Shown: positions 16,732 through 25,429 of the stretch, in pieces
Position numbering within the stretch: the first letter of the stretch is position 1
How the letters are laid out: each line of letters starts with the position of its first letter
From: CALKZN01 sp050633785
GTDB lineage: Bacteria; Pseudomonadota; Gammaproteobacteria; Arenicellales; Arenicellaceae
DNA length: 64,000 nt
NCBI GenBank assembly: GCA_050633785.1
Contig: JBOEHE010000061.1
Coordinates: forward strand, 1 to 64,000
Direction of reading: 5' to 3'
Notes under the pieces: model-generated
What the model was told of the DNA's origin: nothing
The model's input: the letters and a program-made list of their open reading frames with translations, nothing else
Database searches by the model: none
Translations under genes and position numbers: made by a program

Positions 16732-17475
16732 ATGGCAGGTCATAGTAAATGGGCGAATATTAAGCATCGTAAAGCGGCCCAAGATGCAAAGCGCGGTAAA
16801 ATTTTTACACGACTCATTCGTGAAATTACGGTTGCAGCTCGAGATGGTGGTGGTGATATCGATAGCAATCCTCGTTTACGCCTGGCGGTCGATAAAGCGC
16901 TGGGTTCTAACATGACCAAAGATACTGTCGAACGTGCCATCAAACGTGGTACTGGTGATCTGGAAGGCGTGAACTATGAGGAAATCACCTATGAAGGTTA
17001 TGCCCCTTCTGGTATTGCGGTTCTGGTTGAATGCACTACCGACAATAAAAACCGTACTGTCAGTGAAGTGCGTCATGCATTTACCAAATACGGCGGTAAT
17101 TTAGGAACGGCTGGCTCAGTTGCATATCTGTTTTCAAAGATAGGTGTCTTTTTGATGCCGGAAGGTACTGATGAAGAAGCGGTTATGGATGTGGCTTTGG
17201 ATGCGGGTGCTGAAGATATTGAAACCAGTGAAGAGGGAATTGTTGAAATTAGCTGTCAGTCTGAGGACTTTATTGCACTGAATGAAGCCTTGACTGATGC
17301 CGGGTTTAAACCCGAATCTGCAGAGGTGATTCAAAAAGCTTCTCTGGAAATTGATGTCAGTGAATCCGATGCAGAAAAAGTGTTGAAATTAATAGATGTC
17401 ATTGAAGAATTGGATGATGTGCAAGATGTGTTCACTAATGCCAATTATCCCGATTCTGTTCTGGAAGCGCTATAG
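16732..17475 (+). CDS. yebC: YebC/PmpR-family regulatory protein
   Basis: 247 residues. It is unmistakable from MAGHSKWANIKHRKAAQDAKRGK at the start and YEGYAPSGIAVLVE in the middle. YebC-type proteins have been described as transcription factors (PmpR in Pseudomonas) and more recently as translation factors acting at proline stretches. It heads the block yebC-ruvCAB, the classical gammaproteobacterial order. The ribosome-binding site of ruvC (AGGAG, 17474-17478) overlaps its stop codon, so expression of the two genes is linked. Confidence 0.97.
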   Translation: MAGHSKWANIKHRKAAQDAKRGKIFTRLIREITVAARDGGGDIDSNPRLRLAVDKALGSNMTKDTVERAIKRGTGDLEGVNYEEITYEGYAPSGIAVLVECTTDNKNRTVSEVRHAFTKYGGNLGTAGSVAYLFSKIGVFLMPEGTDEEAVMDVALDAGAEDIETSEEGIVEISCQSEDFIALNEALTDAGFKPESAEVIQKASLEIDVSESDAEKVLKLIDVIEELDDVQDVFTNANYPDSVLEAL

Positions 17476-17486
17476 GAGTCTGAATT

Positions 17487-18011
17487 ATTGATACTCTGCG
17501 TGTACTTGGCATTGATCCAGGCTCACAAATAACAGGTATTGGCATTATCGATGTCAACGGCAGTGATATCACTTATGTTCATGCAGAATCATTAAAGTTG
17601 CCAAAAGGTGATTTAAGTGGACGTCTGGGGCGTGTTTATGAACGTATTGTTGAATTGTCACGACAGTTTCAGCCGCAAGTGATGGCCTTGGAAAAGGTGT
17701 TTTTGGCAAAAAATCCACAAGCGGCATTGGTGTTGGGTCATGCACGCGGCGCGGCTATGCTGGCAGGTGTTAATTCCGGTCTGCTGATTGAAGAATACAG
17801 TGCAACCGAAATCAAGAAAACAGTGGTTGGTCGAGGGCGAGCTGATAAAGCTCAGGTGCAGCATATGATGAGAATTTTGTTGAATTTGCGGCAAGTGCCG
17901 GAGGTTGATGCGTCGGATGCACTGGCGTGTGCTGTGTGCCATGCCCACCACGACCAAGCTAAACAGGCGATACAGCGTAGTCAGCGCTTGCAGCAGCGAG
18001 GTGCTCGATGA
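17487..18011 (+). CDS. ruvC: Holliday junction endonuclease RuvC, apparently with an ATT start codon
   Basis: 174 residues if started at ATT 17487; the family is about 173. RuvC is a homodimeric resolvase that cuts four-way junctions made by recombination. The four acidic active-site residues are visible: Asp in LGIDPGS (residue 10), Glu in MALEKVF, and two Asp in DASDALA. In the frame needed for the N-terminal Asp, a TGA stands at 17481-17483. No ATG, GTG or TTG occurs between it and LGIDPGS, only ATT (17484), ATT (17487) and CTG (17496). AGGAG at 17474-17478 is spaced best (5-8 nt) for the ATT codons. Its stop overlaps the ruvA start (ATGA). Confidence 0.93.
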   Translation: MDTLRVLGIDPGSQITGIGIIDVNGSDITYVHAESLKLPKGDLSGRLGRVYERIVELSRQFQPQVMALEKVFLAKNPQAALVLGHARGAAMLAGVNSGLLIEEYSATEIKKTVVGRGRADKAQVQHMMRILLNLRQVPEVDASDALACAVCHAHHDQAKQAIQRSQRLQQRGAR

Positions 18012-18610
18012 TTGCCTGGTTGGAAGGTGTTTTGCTGAGTGTGAAACCTCCCATTGTAGTGTTGAATGTGGGTGGTGTCGGTTATGAGTTGGAAGCGCCT
18101 ATGTCAACGATTTACGATTTACCGGCTGCGGGTGAGAAAATAAGTGTGTTTACTCATATGGTTGTTCGTGAAGATGCTCAGCTATTGTATGGTTTCCGGC
18201 AGATTCGCGAACGCGATATCTTCCGTGAATTACTTAAAATCAGTGGTGTTGGCCCTAAAGTGGCTCTGGCAATATTGTCGACTATGTCGGTAGAAGGTTT
18301 TTTTCGTTGTATTTCTCAAGTGGATATAACACAGCTGGTTGCTGTGCCGGGCATTGGCAAAAAAACTGCCGAACGCCTTATGGTAGAAATGAAAAATCGC
18401 TTTGCCGACCAATTGGATGATCTTATGGTTGGAGTCGATGAAGTGGATTCATCCAGCTCGGCCAAACAGGATGCTATAGGCGCTTTGTTGGCTTTAGGTT
18501 ATAAACAGGCTGATGCCTCACGCGTTCTTAATAAACTGGATCTAGCCGGCTTAAGCAGTGAACAGATCATTCGTCAGGCTTTGCAGGTTTTGTCAGGGCG
18601 TGTGCTGTGA
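18008..18610 (+). CDS. ruvA: Holliday junction DNA helicase RuvA
   Basis: 200 residues. RuvA is the tetrameric junction-binding subunit that loads the RuvB motor. It has the N-terminal OB fold (MIAWLEGVLLSVKPPIVVLNVGGVGYEL), two helix-hairpin-helix motifs (LLKISGVGPKVAL and LVAVPGIGKKTAERL), an acidic pin region, and a C-terminal three-helix domain (ALLALGYKQADASRVL) that contacts RuvB. The ATG overlaps the ruvC stop by one base pair of ATGA. Confidence 0.98.
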   Translation: MIAWLEGVLLSVKPPIVVLNVGGVGYELEAPMSTIYDLPAAGEKISVFTHMVVREDAQLLYGFRQIRERDIFRELLKISGVGPKVALAILSTMSVEGFFRCISQVDITQLVAVPGIGKKTAERLMVEMKNRFADQLDDLMVGVDEVDSSSSAKQDAIGALLALGYKQADASRVLNKLDLAGLSSEQIIRQALQVLSGRVL

Positions 18611-18661
18611 TGTGTTCAAGAAAAATGACTGAATTGTGGGTTTCTGCCAGATGGAGTGATG

Positions 18662-19741
18662 ATGTCTGAGTGGGATGGCTACAATGATGACTTAATGAAT
18701 GACCGCACCATTTCCCCAGAAAAGGAATCGATTGGTGAGGATAACTTTGATAAAGCATTGCGTCCTGAAAAACTTCAGGACTTTGTCGGCCAACCGAAGC
18801 TTAAAGAACAGCTCAGCATCTTTATCCAGGCAGCTGTCAATCGCAAAGAAGCTCTGGATCATGTGTTGTTCTTCGGCCCTCCGGGGCTGGGAAAAACGAC
18901 CTTGTCGAATATAATTGCGCGTGAACTTGGTGTCAAAATGCGTCAGACTTCAGGACCGGTTCTGGAGCGTGCTGGTGATTTGGCAGCGGTGCTGACAAAT
19001 CTGGAACCACATGATGTGCTGTTCATTGATGAAATACACCGCCTTAGTCCTGTGGTGGAAGAAATTCTATACCCGGCTATGGAAGATTTTGAGATAGATA
19101 TTGTGATTGGTGAAGGTCCAGCCGCTCGCACAGTAAAGCTATCGTTACCACCATTTACTCTGGTTGGGGCAACAACCCGGGCCGGGCTGTTGACGTCTCC
19201 ACTGCGTGATCGGTTTGGAATTGTGCAGCGCCTTGAATATTACAATGAAAGTGATTTGTCGAACATTATTCAGCGTTCTGCAAGCATATTGCAGTTGCAG
19301 ACTGAGTCCGAAGGTGTTGCCACCATTGCCAGACGATCACGCGGTACACCACGTATAGCCAACCGCTTGCTGCGCCGTGTGCGCGATTATGCACAAGTTA
19401 AAGGTGATGGCAGTATCAGTGAAGAGATTGCCTTGCATGCTTTGGATATGCTTGAAGTTGATGCGCATGGTCTTGATTTGCTGGATCGTCAATTACTCAG
19501 AGCCATTATGGAAAAATTTGATGGTGGCCCAGTTGGTGTAGATAGTCTGGCAGCAGCCGTAGGTGAAGAAAGGGGTACTATTGAGGATGTTATTGAGCCC
19601 TATTTAATTCAGCAGGGTTTTATGATGAGAACGCCTAGAGGCCGAATGGTGACAAAGCGCAGTTGGGGCTATTTTGGTTTGAATATGCCGGACCATCTGG
19701 CCGTAGACCAAACGAGCTTATTTGATAGCGATAATTCGTGA
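18662..19741 (+). CDS. ruvB: Holliday junction branch-migration ATPase RuvB
   Basis: 359 residues from the ATG at 18662; a GTG and another ATG lie immediately upstream in frame, and GGAG at 18653-18656 fits the later start. The AAA+ core has Walker A GPPGLGKTT (about 72-80), Walker B VLFIDEIHRL, sensor segment VGATTRAG and arginine-finger region LRDRFG. The C-terminal winged helix (TPRGRMVTKRSWGYFG) binds DNA. RuvB hexamers drive branch migration with RuvA. Confidence 0.98.
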   Translation: MSEWDGYNDDLMNDRTISPEKESIGEDNFDKALRPEKLQDFVGQPKLKEQLSIFIQAAVNRKEALDHVLFFGPPGLGKTTLSNIIARELGVKMRQTSGPVLERAGDLAAVLTNLEPHDVLFIDEIHRLSPVVEEILYPAMEDFEIDIVIGEGPAARTVKLSLPPFTLVGATTRAGLLTSPLRDRFGIVQRLEYYNESDLSNIIQRSASILQLQTESEGVATIARRSRGTPRIANRLLRRVRDYAQVKGDGSISEEIALHALDMLEVDAHGLDLLDRQLLRAIMEKFDGGPVGVDSLAAAVGEERGTIEDVIEPYLIQQGFMMRTPRGRMVTKRSWGYFGLNMPDHLAVDQTSLFDSDNS

Positions 19742-19755
19742 CAGTGAGATGATCT

Positions 19756-20151
19756 ATGCATCGTTATGAAGTGAGGGTGTTTTACGAAGATACCGACGCC
19801 GGAGGGATGGTTTATTACGCTAACTACCTGAAGTTTATGGAGCGGGCGCGGTCTGAACTGTTGCGTTCATATAATTGGGACATTGTACGGGTCCAGCAGG
19901 AGCTGCAAACTATCTTCGTAGTCAAGCATGTCGAGATGGACTATGTTTCGCCAGCGGCACTGGGTGATTTGTTGACGGTACAGACTCAAATTATAAAACT
20001 TGGTAAGGTTGGGATGAGCTTGGAGCAGGCTATTTATAATCAAGAAACATTAATTTGTTCTGGATTGGTCAAGTTGGCAGCGTTAGACTCTGAGTTGTTT
20101 ACCTTAAAAGCCATGTCAGATGATTTTTTGTCAGCAATCGTTAGTCCTTAA
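19756..20151 (+). CDS. ybgC: Acyl-CoA thioesterase YbgC
   Basis: 131 residues of the hot-dog fold. The 4-hydroxybenzoyl-CoA thioesterase signature YEDTDAGGMVYYANYLKFMERAR is present, with Asp14 as the predicted catalytic residue. In E. coli, YbgC associates with phospholipid-synthesis proteins and hydrolyses acyl-CoA. It is the first gene of the tol-pal cluster here, as in most gammaproteobacteria, 14 bp after ruvB. Confidence 0.95.
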   Translation: MHRYEVRVFYEDTDAGGMVYYANYLKFMERARSELLRSYNWDIVRVQQELQTIFVVKHVEMDYVSPAALGDLLTVQTQIIKLGKVGMSLEQAIYNQETLICSGLVKLAALDSELFTLKAMSDDFLSAIVSP

Positions 20152-20278
20152 TGGGGCCGAATGTAATAACTGACACCAGATCCCCTCACTATTAATAACG
20201 AATCAATAGTAAACTCAACACCTGAAATTGTTACGAAACATAGCATTTAGAAAATAATCAGATTTTAGAAGATAATTT

Positions 20279-21019
20279 ATGGCTAACAAAATTTCTGTCA
20301 CACAACTGCCTGAAGCAATTACAGACGTTGCTGCTAACCACTCTGTATCTGTCGTTTCCTTAATCACCGAGGCTAGCTGGGTAGTGCAGCTGGTGATGTT
20401 GATGCTGTTTCTGGCATCAGTCGTTTCCTGGTTCATTATTTTTTCAAAATGGATGACACTTAAACGTGAAAAGCGTTTGTCTGATCAGTTTGAGAAGGAC
20501 TTCTGGGCGGGTGGCAGCATGGAGCAGCTATATAACAGCTGGGGTGCACGGCGTAAAGACACCGCAGGCATGAGCGATATATTCGTTGCTGGCTATCGGG
20601 AATATTTGCGTTTGATGCAAACAGGCTATGTTAACTCAAAAGACATTATTGATGCCGTTAATCGGGCGATGCGAGTTGAACTCAGCCGGGAGATCGATCA
20701 CCTTGAATCACAAATTCCGTTTTTGGCCACAGTCGGCTCGACCAGTCCTTATATAGGATTGTTTGGCACAGTCTGGGGAATCATGAATTCTTTTATTTCT
20801 CTAAGTCAATCCACACAGCAGGCAACCATTACCAGTGTTGCACCAGGAATTGCCGAAGCCTTGATTGCTACAGCAATGGGTTTATTTGCAGCGATTCCAG
20901 CGGTGATCGCCTATAATCGGTTTTCACATCAGGTTGAACGTTTGGTCGGGCGCTATGAAATTTTTACAGAAGAATTCTTGAGCATCATTAACCGTCAATT
21001 GGTTAGTGAAAAAGACTGA
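20279..21019 (+). CDS. tolQ: Tol-Pal system proton channel subunit TolQ
   Basis: 246 residues with three membrane helices (about 36-56, 145-165, 180-200). The sequence contains the ExbB/TolQ core (PFLATVGSTSPYIGLFGTVWGIMNSF; GIAEALIATAMGLFAAIPAVIAYN). TolQ with TolR uses the proton gradient to energise TolA, which pulls on Pal to constrict the outer membrane at division. It is 128 bp after ybgC. The stop overlaps the tolR start. Confidence 0.97.
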   Translation: MANKISVTQLPEAITDVAANHSVSVVSLITEASWVVQLVMLMLFLASVVSWFIIFSKWMTLKREKRLSDQFEKDFWAGGSMEQLYNSWGARRKDTAGMSDIFVAGYREYLRLMQTGYVNSKDIIDAVNRAMRVELSREIDHLESQIPFLATVGSTSPYIGLFGTVWGIMNSFISLSQSTQQATITSVAPGIAEALIATAMGLFAAIPAVIAYNRFSHQVERLVGRYEIFTEEFLSIINRQLVSEKD

Positions 21020-21450
21020 TGAGTAAATATCGCGACCGCAAACGCAAACCCATGTCTGAAATCAATGTTGTCCCTTACATTGATGTGATGTTGGTTTTGC
21101 TGATTATTTTTATGGCAACCACACCCTTGCTCACAGAAGGTGTTCAGATTGAATTGCCCAAAACAACGTCGAAGCCTGTGGAGCCTGACCCAGACGCTCC
21201 TGAGCCTTTTGTTTTGACGGTGGACAAAAGTGGTGCTTATTTTATAGATGATAATCAGAAAGAAAAAAGTGCTAAGGAAGTTGCTGTCTATGCAGCGGGT
21301 TTATTAGCTGCGAAACCGACCACCAAATTTCTGGTGCGTGGTGATAAAAGCGCGGTCTATGATGATGTATTACAGGCTATGGTCTTGCTCAAAGATGTGG
21401 GTGTAGAAAGTGTCAGTCTGGTCACAGAACCGGCGGCTCAGAAGCAGTAG
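21019..21450 (+). CDS. tolR: Tol-Pal system subunit TolR
   Basis: 143 residues. One N-terminal membrane helix (VVPYIDVMLVLLIIFMATTPLL) contains the conserved Asp of the proton path (PYIDVML), followed by a periplasmic ExbD/TolR domain that binds peptidoglycan. It overlaps tolQ by one base, a sign of coupling, and precedes tolA by 39 bp. Confidence 0.97.
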   Translation: MSKYRDRKRKPMSEINVVPYIDVMLVLLIIFMATTPLLTEGVQIELPKTTSKPVEPDPDAPEPFVLTVDKSGAYFIDDNQKEKSAKEVAVYAAGLLAAKPTTKFLVRGDKSAVYDDVLQAMVLLKDVGVESVSLVTEPAAQKQ

Positions 21451-21489
21451 TTGTAACGGTATTTAAACTGTATTTAGAAAAGAGTTATT

Positions 21490-22410
21490 ATGAATAGTAA
21501 GAAACAGCGAGTTGGATTAATTAATCGTACGGTTGCGATTATTGCTGCAGTGCTTATTCATATTGTCGTTATATTTTTCTTGTGGACGAACTTCAGTGAA
21601 CAGCGCGAGCAAGTGGCTGCTAGCGATGCAGTTGAGATTGATACCATCACGGCTACAACAATCTCTGCTAACGAAATAAATAATCAGAAAAAGAAGATTG
21701 AAAATGCTGAAAAGGACAAAAAACGCAAAGAAAGTGAACGTAGAAAGCGTGAACAGGAAAAGCTGGAGAAGCTAAAAAAAGATCAGGAAAAACTAAAGCA
21801 GGATCAGAAGAAAGAACAGGAAAAGCTGAAGAAACTTAAAGAAGAGCAAGAGCGTGAAGAAAAAGCAATTGCTCTGAAACGTAAGAAAGAGAAGGAACGC
21901 AAAGAAAAGGAAAAAAAACAAAAGCAAGAACAGGAACGCAAGAAAAAAGAAGAGAAACGTAAAGCGGAGCAACGGAAAAAGAAACGTGAAGAAGCTGAGG
22001 CAGAAGCTGAACGTTTAAAAGCGATTGAAGAGGCTAAACGTAAGGCATTGAGCGATGAGTTAGAAAGTGAGCTAAATGCTGAACAAAAAAATATATCTGC
22101 ACAACAAGCTAATCGCAATACTGCCAGTCTTCAGAGCAAATATGCTTCTTTGATTATTAAAAAACTCGAATCAAATTTTGCTGCACCATTAGGCTCTCAA
22201 GCTGGCATGAAGGCAATCGTTAATATTAAACTAGATCAAATAGGTAGGGTAAAATCGAGCAAAATTATCCAGTCGAGCGGCAATTTTGCCTATGATCGAG
22301 CGGTGTTGGTTGCGGTAGGCAAGTCGGAGCCCTTGCCGTTGCCAACGATAGAAACTGATAGAAAAGCGCATCAGGCGTTGAGAGATATTAATCTAACGGT
22401 AGATTTTTAG
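21490..22410 (+). CDS. tolA: Tol-Pal system protein TolA
   Basis: 306 residues in three parts, as in the family. There is an N-terminal membrane helix with SxxxH-like start (VAIIAAVLIHIVVIFFLW), whose His interacts with TolQR, a very long Lys/Glu-rich helix (about 60-210) that spans the periplasm, and a compact C-terminal domain III (YASLIIKKLESNF ... SSGNFAYDRAVLVAV) that meets TolB and Pal. The extreme A-rich coding of the helix produces a long antisense open frame rich in Ser/Phe, which is not a gene. Confidence 0.95.
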   Translation: MNSKKQRVGLINRTVAIIAAVLIHIVVIFFLWTNFSEQREQVAASDAVEIDTITATTISANEINNQKKKIENAEKDKKRKESERRKREQEKLEKLKKDQEKLKQDQKKEQEKLKKLKEEQEREEKAIALKRKKEKERKEKEKKQKQEQERKKKEEKRKAEQRKKKREEAEAEAERLKAIEEAKRKALSDELESELNAEQKNISAQQANRNTASLQSKYASLIIKKLESNFAAPLGSQAGMKAIVNIKLDQIGRVKSSKIIQSSGNFAYDRAVLVAVGKSEPLPLPTIETDRKAHQALRDINLTVDF

Positions 22411-22422
22411 GAAATGAATACA

Positions 22423-23694
22423 ATGAAACAATTTTTAATACTTATTGCATGCTTTTTGGCAACCAACACTGCGGTTGCTCAAGTAGATCTACAGTTTAGA
22501 GGTAGTGAAACACGTGGTATCTCCATTGCTGTAGTACCTTTCGCCAGTTCAGCTCAGTTGCCGCATCAAATTCATGAAGTGATTAATAATGACCTGAAAG
22601 CTTCCGGGAAATTTGACCCTATCGATTCGTCACGTTTTTTGAGTCGACCCAGTCGTGAAGAGGATGTGCGTTTTAAAGATTGGCGTTTGATTGGTGCTGA
22701 AGCTTTGGTAGTGGGTGAGGTCGTGCCCATTGGGACCGATGCTTACAATATCACCTTTTTGTTTTATGATGTAACGAAGCAGGAACGTGTAGGTGGTTTT
22801 CGTTTTACTGCCAATGCTAACCAATTGCGCAATGTGGCTCATGAAATCAGCGATTATGCGTATGAGAAACTCACTGGTAAAAAAGGTGCGTTTAATACTC
22901 GAGTGGCTTTTGTGAAGAAAGTTTCCAATAAATTAACGCAATTACAAATTTCAGATTGGGATGGTTATGGCGCAAAAAGCGTCGTTTCATCCAGTCAGCC
23001 CATTCTATCTCCAGCCTGGTCTCCGGCAGCAACAGATTTAGCATTCGTAACCTATCAAGGCGGTAATTTAGTGATCAAAACGATCAATTTGAACAGTGGT
23101 TCTGTGCAGACAGTTGCTTCGTCACGGCGTGGTTTTAACAGCGCTCCAGCCTGGTCTCCAGATGGTTCACGTTTGGCTTTTTCATCGTCGCGTACTGGCA
23201 ATCCTGAGATTTATGTGCTTGATTTAAATAGTAAAAGAACCCAGAAATTAACCAATCACTGGGGCATTGATACTGAGCCATCATGGTCGCCGGATGGTAG
23301 TCGAATCATATTCAGTTCCAGTCGCTCAGGTAAGCCGAATATCTATGAAGTCAGTTCGACAGGAGGCACAGCCAGACGATTGACTTTTGAAGGCAAAGAG
23401 AATACCGAAGCTTCTTACGCACCGGACGGAAAAGAGATGGTTTATGTCGCTGAAGGTGGCTCGGTTGTCATGATGAATCGAGGTAGTAATCGCATTCGTT
23501 TGCTCAGTAATAGCGGTTTAGATGAATCTCCTAGTTTTTCTCCGAATGGAGACATGGTATTGTATGCATCGAAACAGGGCTATAATGGTCAATTAGTAGT
23601 ATCATCTGCCGATGGGCGCGCTACGCAAACCCTTAAATTTTTGTCAGGTGATGTTCGAGAACCGGCCTGGTCACCGTATAATCGCGGTCAGTAA
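22423..23694 (+). CDS. tolB: Tol-Pal system beta-propeller protein TolB
   Basis: About 423 residues. The ATG at 22423 is preferred to the one nine bases upstream because TAGGAA (22408-22413) would be too close to the first. The signal peptide is FLILIACFLATNTAVAQ. An N-terminal alpha/beta domain is followed by a six-bladed WD40-like propeller with repeats such as PAWSPDGSRLAFSSSRTGNPEIY and PSWSPDGSRIIFSSSRSG. Periplasmic TolB binds Pal and is displaced by TolA. Confidence 0.97.
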   Translation: MKQFLILIACFLATNTAVAQVDLQFRGSETRGISIAVVPFASSAQLPHQIHEVINNDLKASGKFDPIDSSRFLSRPSREEDVRFKDWRLIGAEALVVGEVVPIGTDAYNITFLFYDVTKQERVGGFRFTANANQLRNVAHEISDYAYEKLTGKKGAFNTRVAFVKKVSNKLTQLQISDWDGYGAKSVVSSSQPILSPAWSPAATDLAFVTYQGGNLVIKTINLNSGSVQTVASSRRGFNSAPAWSPDGSRLAFSSSRTGNPEIYVLDLNSKRTQKLTNHWGIDTEPSWSPDGSRIIFSSSRSGKPNIYEVSSTGGTARRLTFEGKENTEASYAPDGKEMVYVAEGGSVVMMNRGSNRIRLLSNSGLDESPSFSPNGDMVLYASKQGYNGQLVVSSADGRATQTLKFLSGDVREPAWSPYNRGQ

Positions 23695-23765
23695 GGCGAA
23701 TTAGACCAGTCCATGTCTTTTAAATATAAAAATCAATCAAAGTGAGTTTATTCAGGAGTCAAAGT

Positions 23766-24311
23766 ATGTTACGCAAAATTATGATGGTAGTCATGGTCGG
23801 TGGTATGTTAGTTGCCGCTGGTTGTTCCAGTACAAAAAAAGAACAGGTTTCTGGTTCAGTATCAGATCAGGATACTAGTAACACAGCTGCTGTAAGCGAT
23901 AACCCATGGGGTGATGATAATAATGCTTGGGGCACAGGTTACTCGATTGACCAATTGCGCGCTCTGGGCTTTGATAGAAACCCATTGGAATATGACACGG
24001 TCTATTTCGAATACAATAGCTCAAACATCGATGAGCGTTCACAGATTATTGTAGCAGCACATGCACGCAACCTGGCTGAAAATGCAGGCAACAATGTTGT
24101 GCTTGAAGGTCATGCTGATGAGCGTGGCACACGTGAATACAATCTTGCCTTGGGCGAGCGTCGTTCACAGTCTGTCATGGAAAGCATGCAAGCTACTGGT
24201 TATGGAAGCAACACTGTTCAAGTCGTTTCTTACGGTGAAGAGCGTCCAGTTTCTCTGGAGCACAATGACGAGTCTTGGCAAGCCAATCGTCGCGTGCAGA
24301 TCCTTTACTAA
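23766..24311 (+). CDS. pal: Peptidoglycan-associated lipoprotein Pal
   Basis: 181 residues. The ATG at 23766 is preceded by AGGAGT and gives a lipoprotein signal with the lipobox VAAGC (Cys20); the frame upstream starts with GTG and has no such site. The mature part has a low-complexity linker and an OmpA-C-like domain (VYFEYNSSNID, LEGHADERGTREYNLALGERR) that binds diaminopimelate in the cell wall. Pal ties the outer membrane to peptidoglycan and works with TolB/TolA at division sites. Confidence 0.97.
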   Translation: MLRKIMMVVMVGGMLVAAGCSSTKKEQVSGSVSDQDTSNTAAVSDNPWGDDNNAWGTGYSIDQLRALGFDRNPLEYDTVYFEYNSSNIDERSQIIVAAHARNLAENAGNNVVLEGHADERGTREYNLALGERRSQSVMESMQATGYGSNTVQVVSYGEERPVSLEHNDESWQANRRVQILY

Positions 24312-24335
24312 GTTCGTAACATTATTTGAATTGAT

Positions 24336-25379
24336 ATGTTAGATAGTCGCAAGACAGTTTGTGCATTATTTGTTGGGGCTGCATTAGCTGCGGCCCCAAT
24401 TTTTAGTGTTGCTCAAAGCCCAACGCGGTCTGTTGCCGTTGGTGGTTCTTCAGTGCCAAATGGGGGTAACGCCTCAGCACAGTTGTTGCTGCAAATTCGC
24501 AACCTGCAGCAGGAAGTGGCTGAGTTGCGCGATCGTATTGATCGACAAGACTATGAAATGCAAAAGCTGAAAACTCAGCGAAGCACTAACACGAATGCCA
24601 ACAGTAATGTTGGCAATCAATATCCCGTTGAAAACAGTCAGAATCGTGCGCTAGGCAATACTGATGGTGTGATCATTGAAGACCGTGATCTATCGGGTGC
24701 GGCTCCTATTGGTGGTAACCAATCAAACGTTGACGAAAATCCGACTGTGAACACGACCCAAAATACAGCGTTGGAAAATGGTCAACTTGACGTTGCCAAT
24801 GAGGGTTTGAATAATCCCATCAGTACAGGCTCTGGTGTGCAGATCTATGATAATGATACTGACTTGCGCGCTGAAGACCGCGTGCAGGCAGTGACTAATT
24901 CTAATGGAGTGGCTGGTGGTGTTGTCGAACAACCTGTCGCTAATACACAAAGTTCTCAGCAGAGTCGTCTCCTTGAGTCTGGTGACAAAGCAATTAAGAC
25001 CAATCTTCAGGAAGAAGATTTGTATGCCAAGGCGCTTGGCCAATTGAAACAACAGCAATATGAGCAGGCAGTTAGTATTTTTAATGCGCAATTGCAGGCT
25101 CATCCCAGAGGGCAGAGAGCGCCTGATGCTTATTACTGGATAGGTGAGTCTCTTTATATTCTGGGCAATCTGGATTCCGCCAAGAAGAGCTATACTTCCA
25201 TTTTGACTCGATTTGGCAGCAGCCGTCGTACGCCTTCAGCGATGTTTAAAATTGCTGTCATTGAGAATGAACAAGGCAATCAGGCGGTAGCTAAATCGAC
25301 TTTGCAGTCATTATTGGCCCGATATCCTGATTCCGCAGCCTCAACTCAAGCGAAGTCACGTTTCCCCGAATTGATATAA
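24336..25379 (+). CDS. cpoB: Cell division coordinator CpoB (YbgF)
   Basis: 347 residues, longer than E. coli CpoB (about 260) because of an Asn/Thr/Gln-rich linker. The signal peptide (ALFVGAALAAAPIFSVAQ) is followed by a trimerising coiled coil (LLLQIRNLQQEVAELRDRIDRQDYEMQKL, about 50-80), a disordered linker (about 85-225), and TPR repeats near the C-terminus (DLYAKALGQLKQQQYEQAVSIF, DAYYWIGESLYILGNLDSAKKSY). CpoB links peptidoglycan synthesis by PBP1B to Tol-driven constriction. It is the last tol-pal gene. Confidence 0.94.
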   Translation: MLDSRKTVCALFVGAALAAAPIFSVAQSPTRSVAVGGSSVPNGGNASAQLLLQIRNLQQEVAELRDRIDRQDYEMQKLKTQRSTNTNANSNVGNQYPVENSQNRALGNTDGVIIEDRDLSGAAPIGGNQSNVDENPTVNTTQNTALENGQLDVANEGLNNPISTGSGVQIYDNDTDLRAEDRVQAVTNSNGVAGGVVEQPVANTQSSQQSRLLESGDKAIKTNLQEEDLYAKALGQLKQQQYEQAVSIFNAQLQAHPRGQRAPDAYYWIGESLYILGNLDSAKKSYTSILTRFGSSRRTPSAMFKIAVIENEQGNQAVAKSTLQSLLARYPDSAASTQAKSRFPELI

Positions 25380-25429
25380 AAAATCAGATTTTCTATTACG
25401 TATCGTCATGATGCGGATGTTATAAGACG

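Noticed and set aside
17598..18011. A TTG at 17598 as the ruvC start
   Set aside because: It would delete the first 37 residues, including the catalytic Asp in LGIDPGS, and has no ribosome-binding site. The ATT start fits the family length.
21804..22118. A Ser/Phe-rich antisense frame opposite tolA
   Set aside because: It is the mirror of the Lys/Glu-rich tolA helix, with no start signal. Similar antisense frames over ppsA and the giant genes were also dropped.
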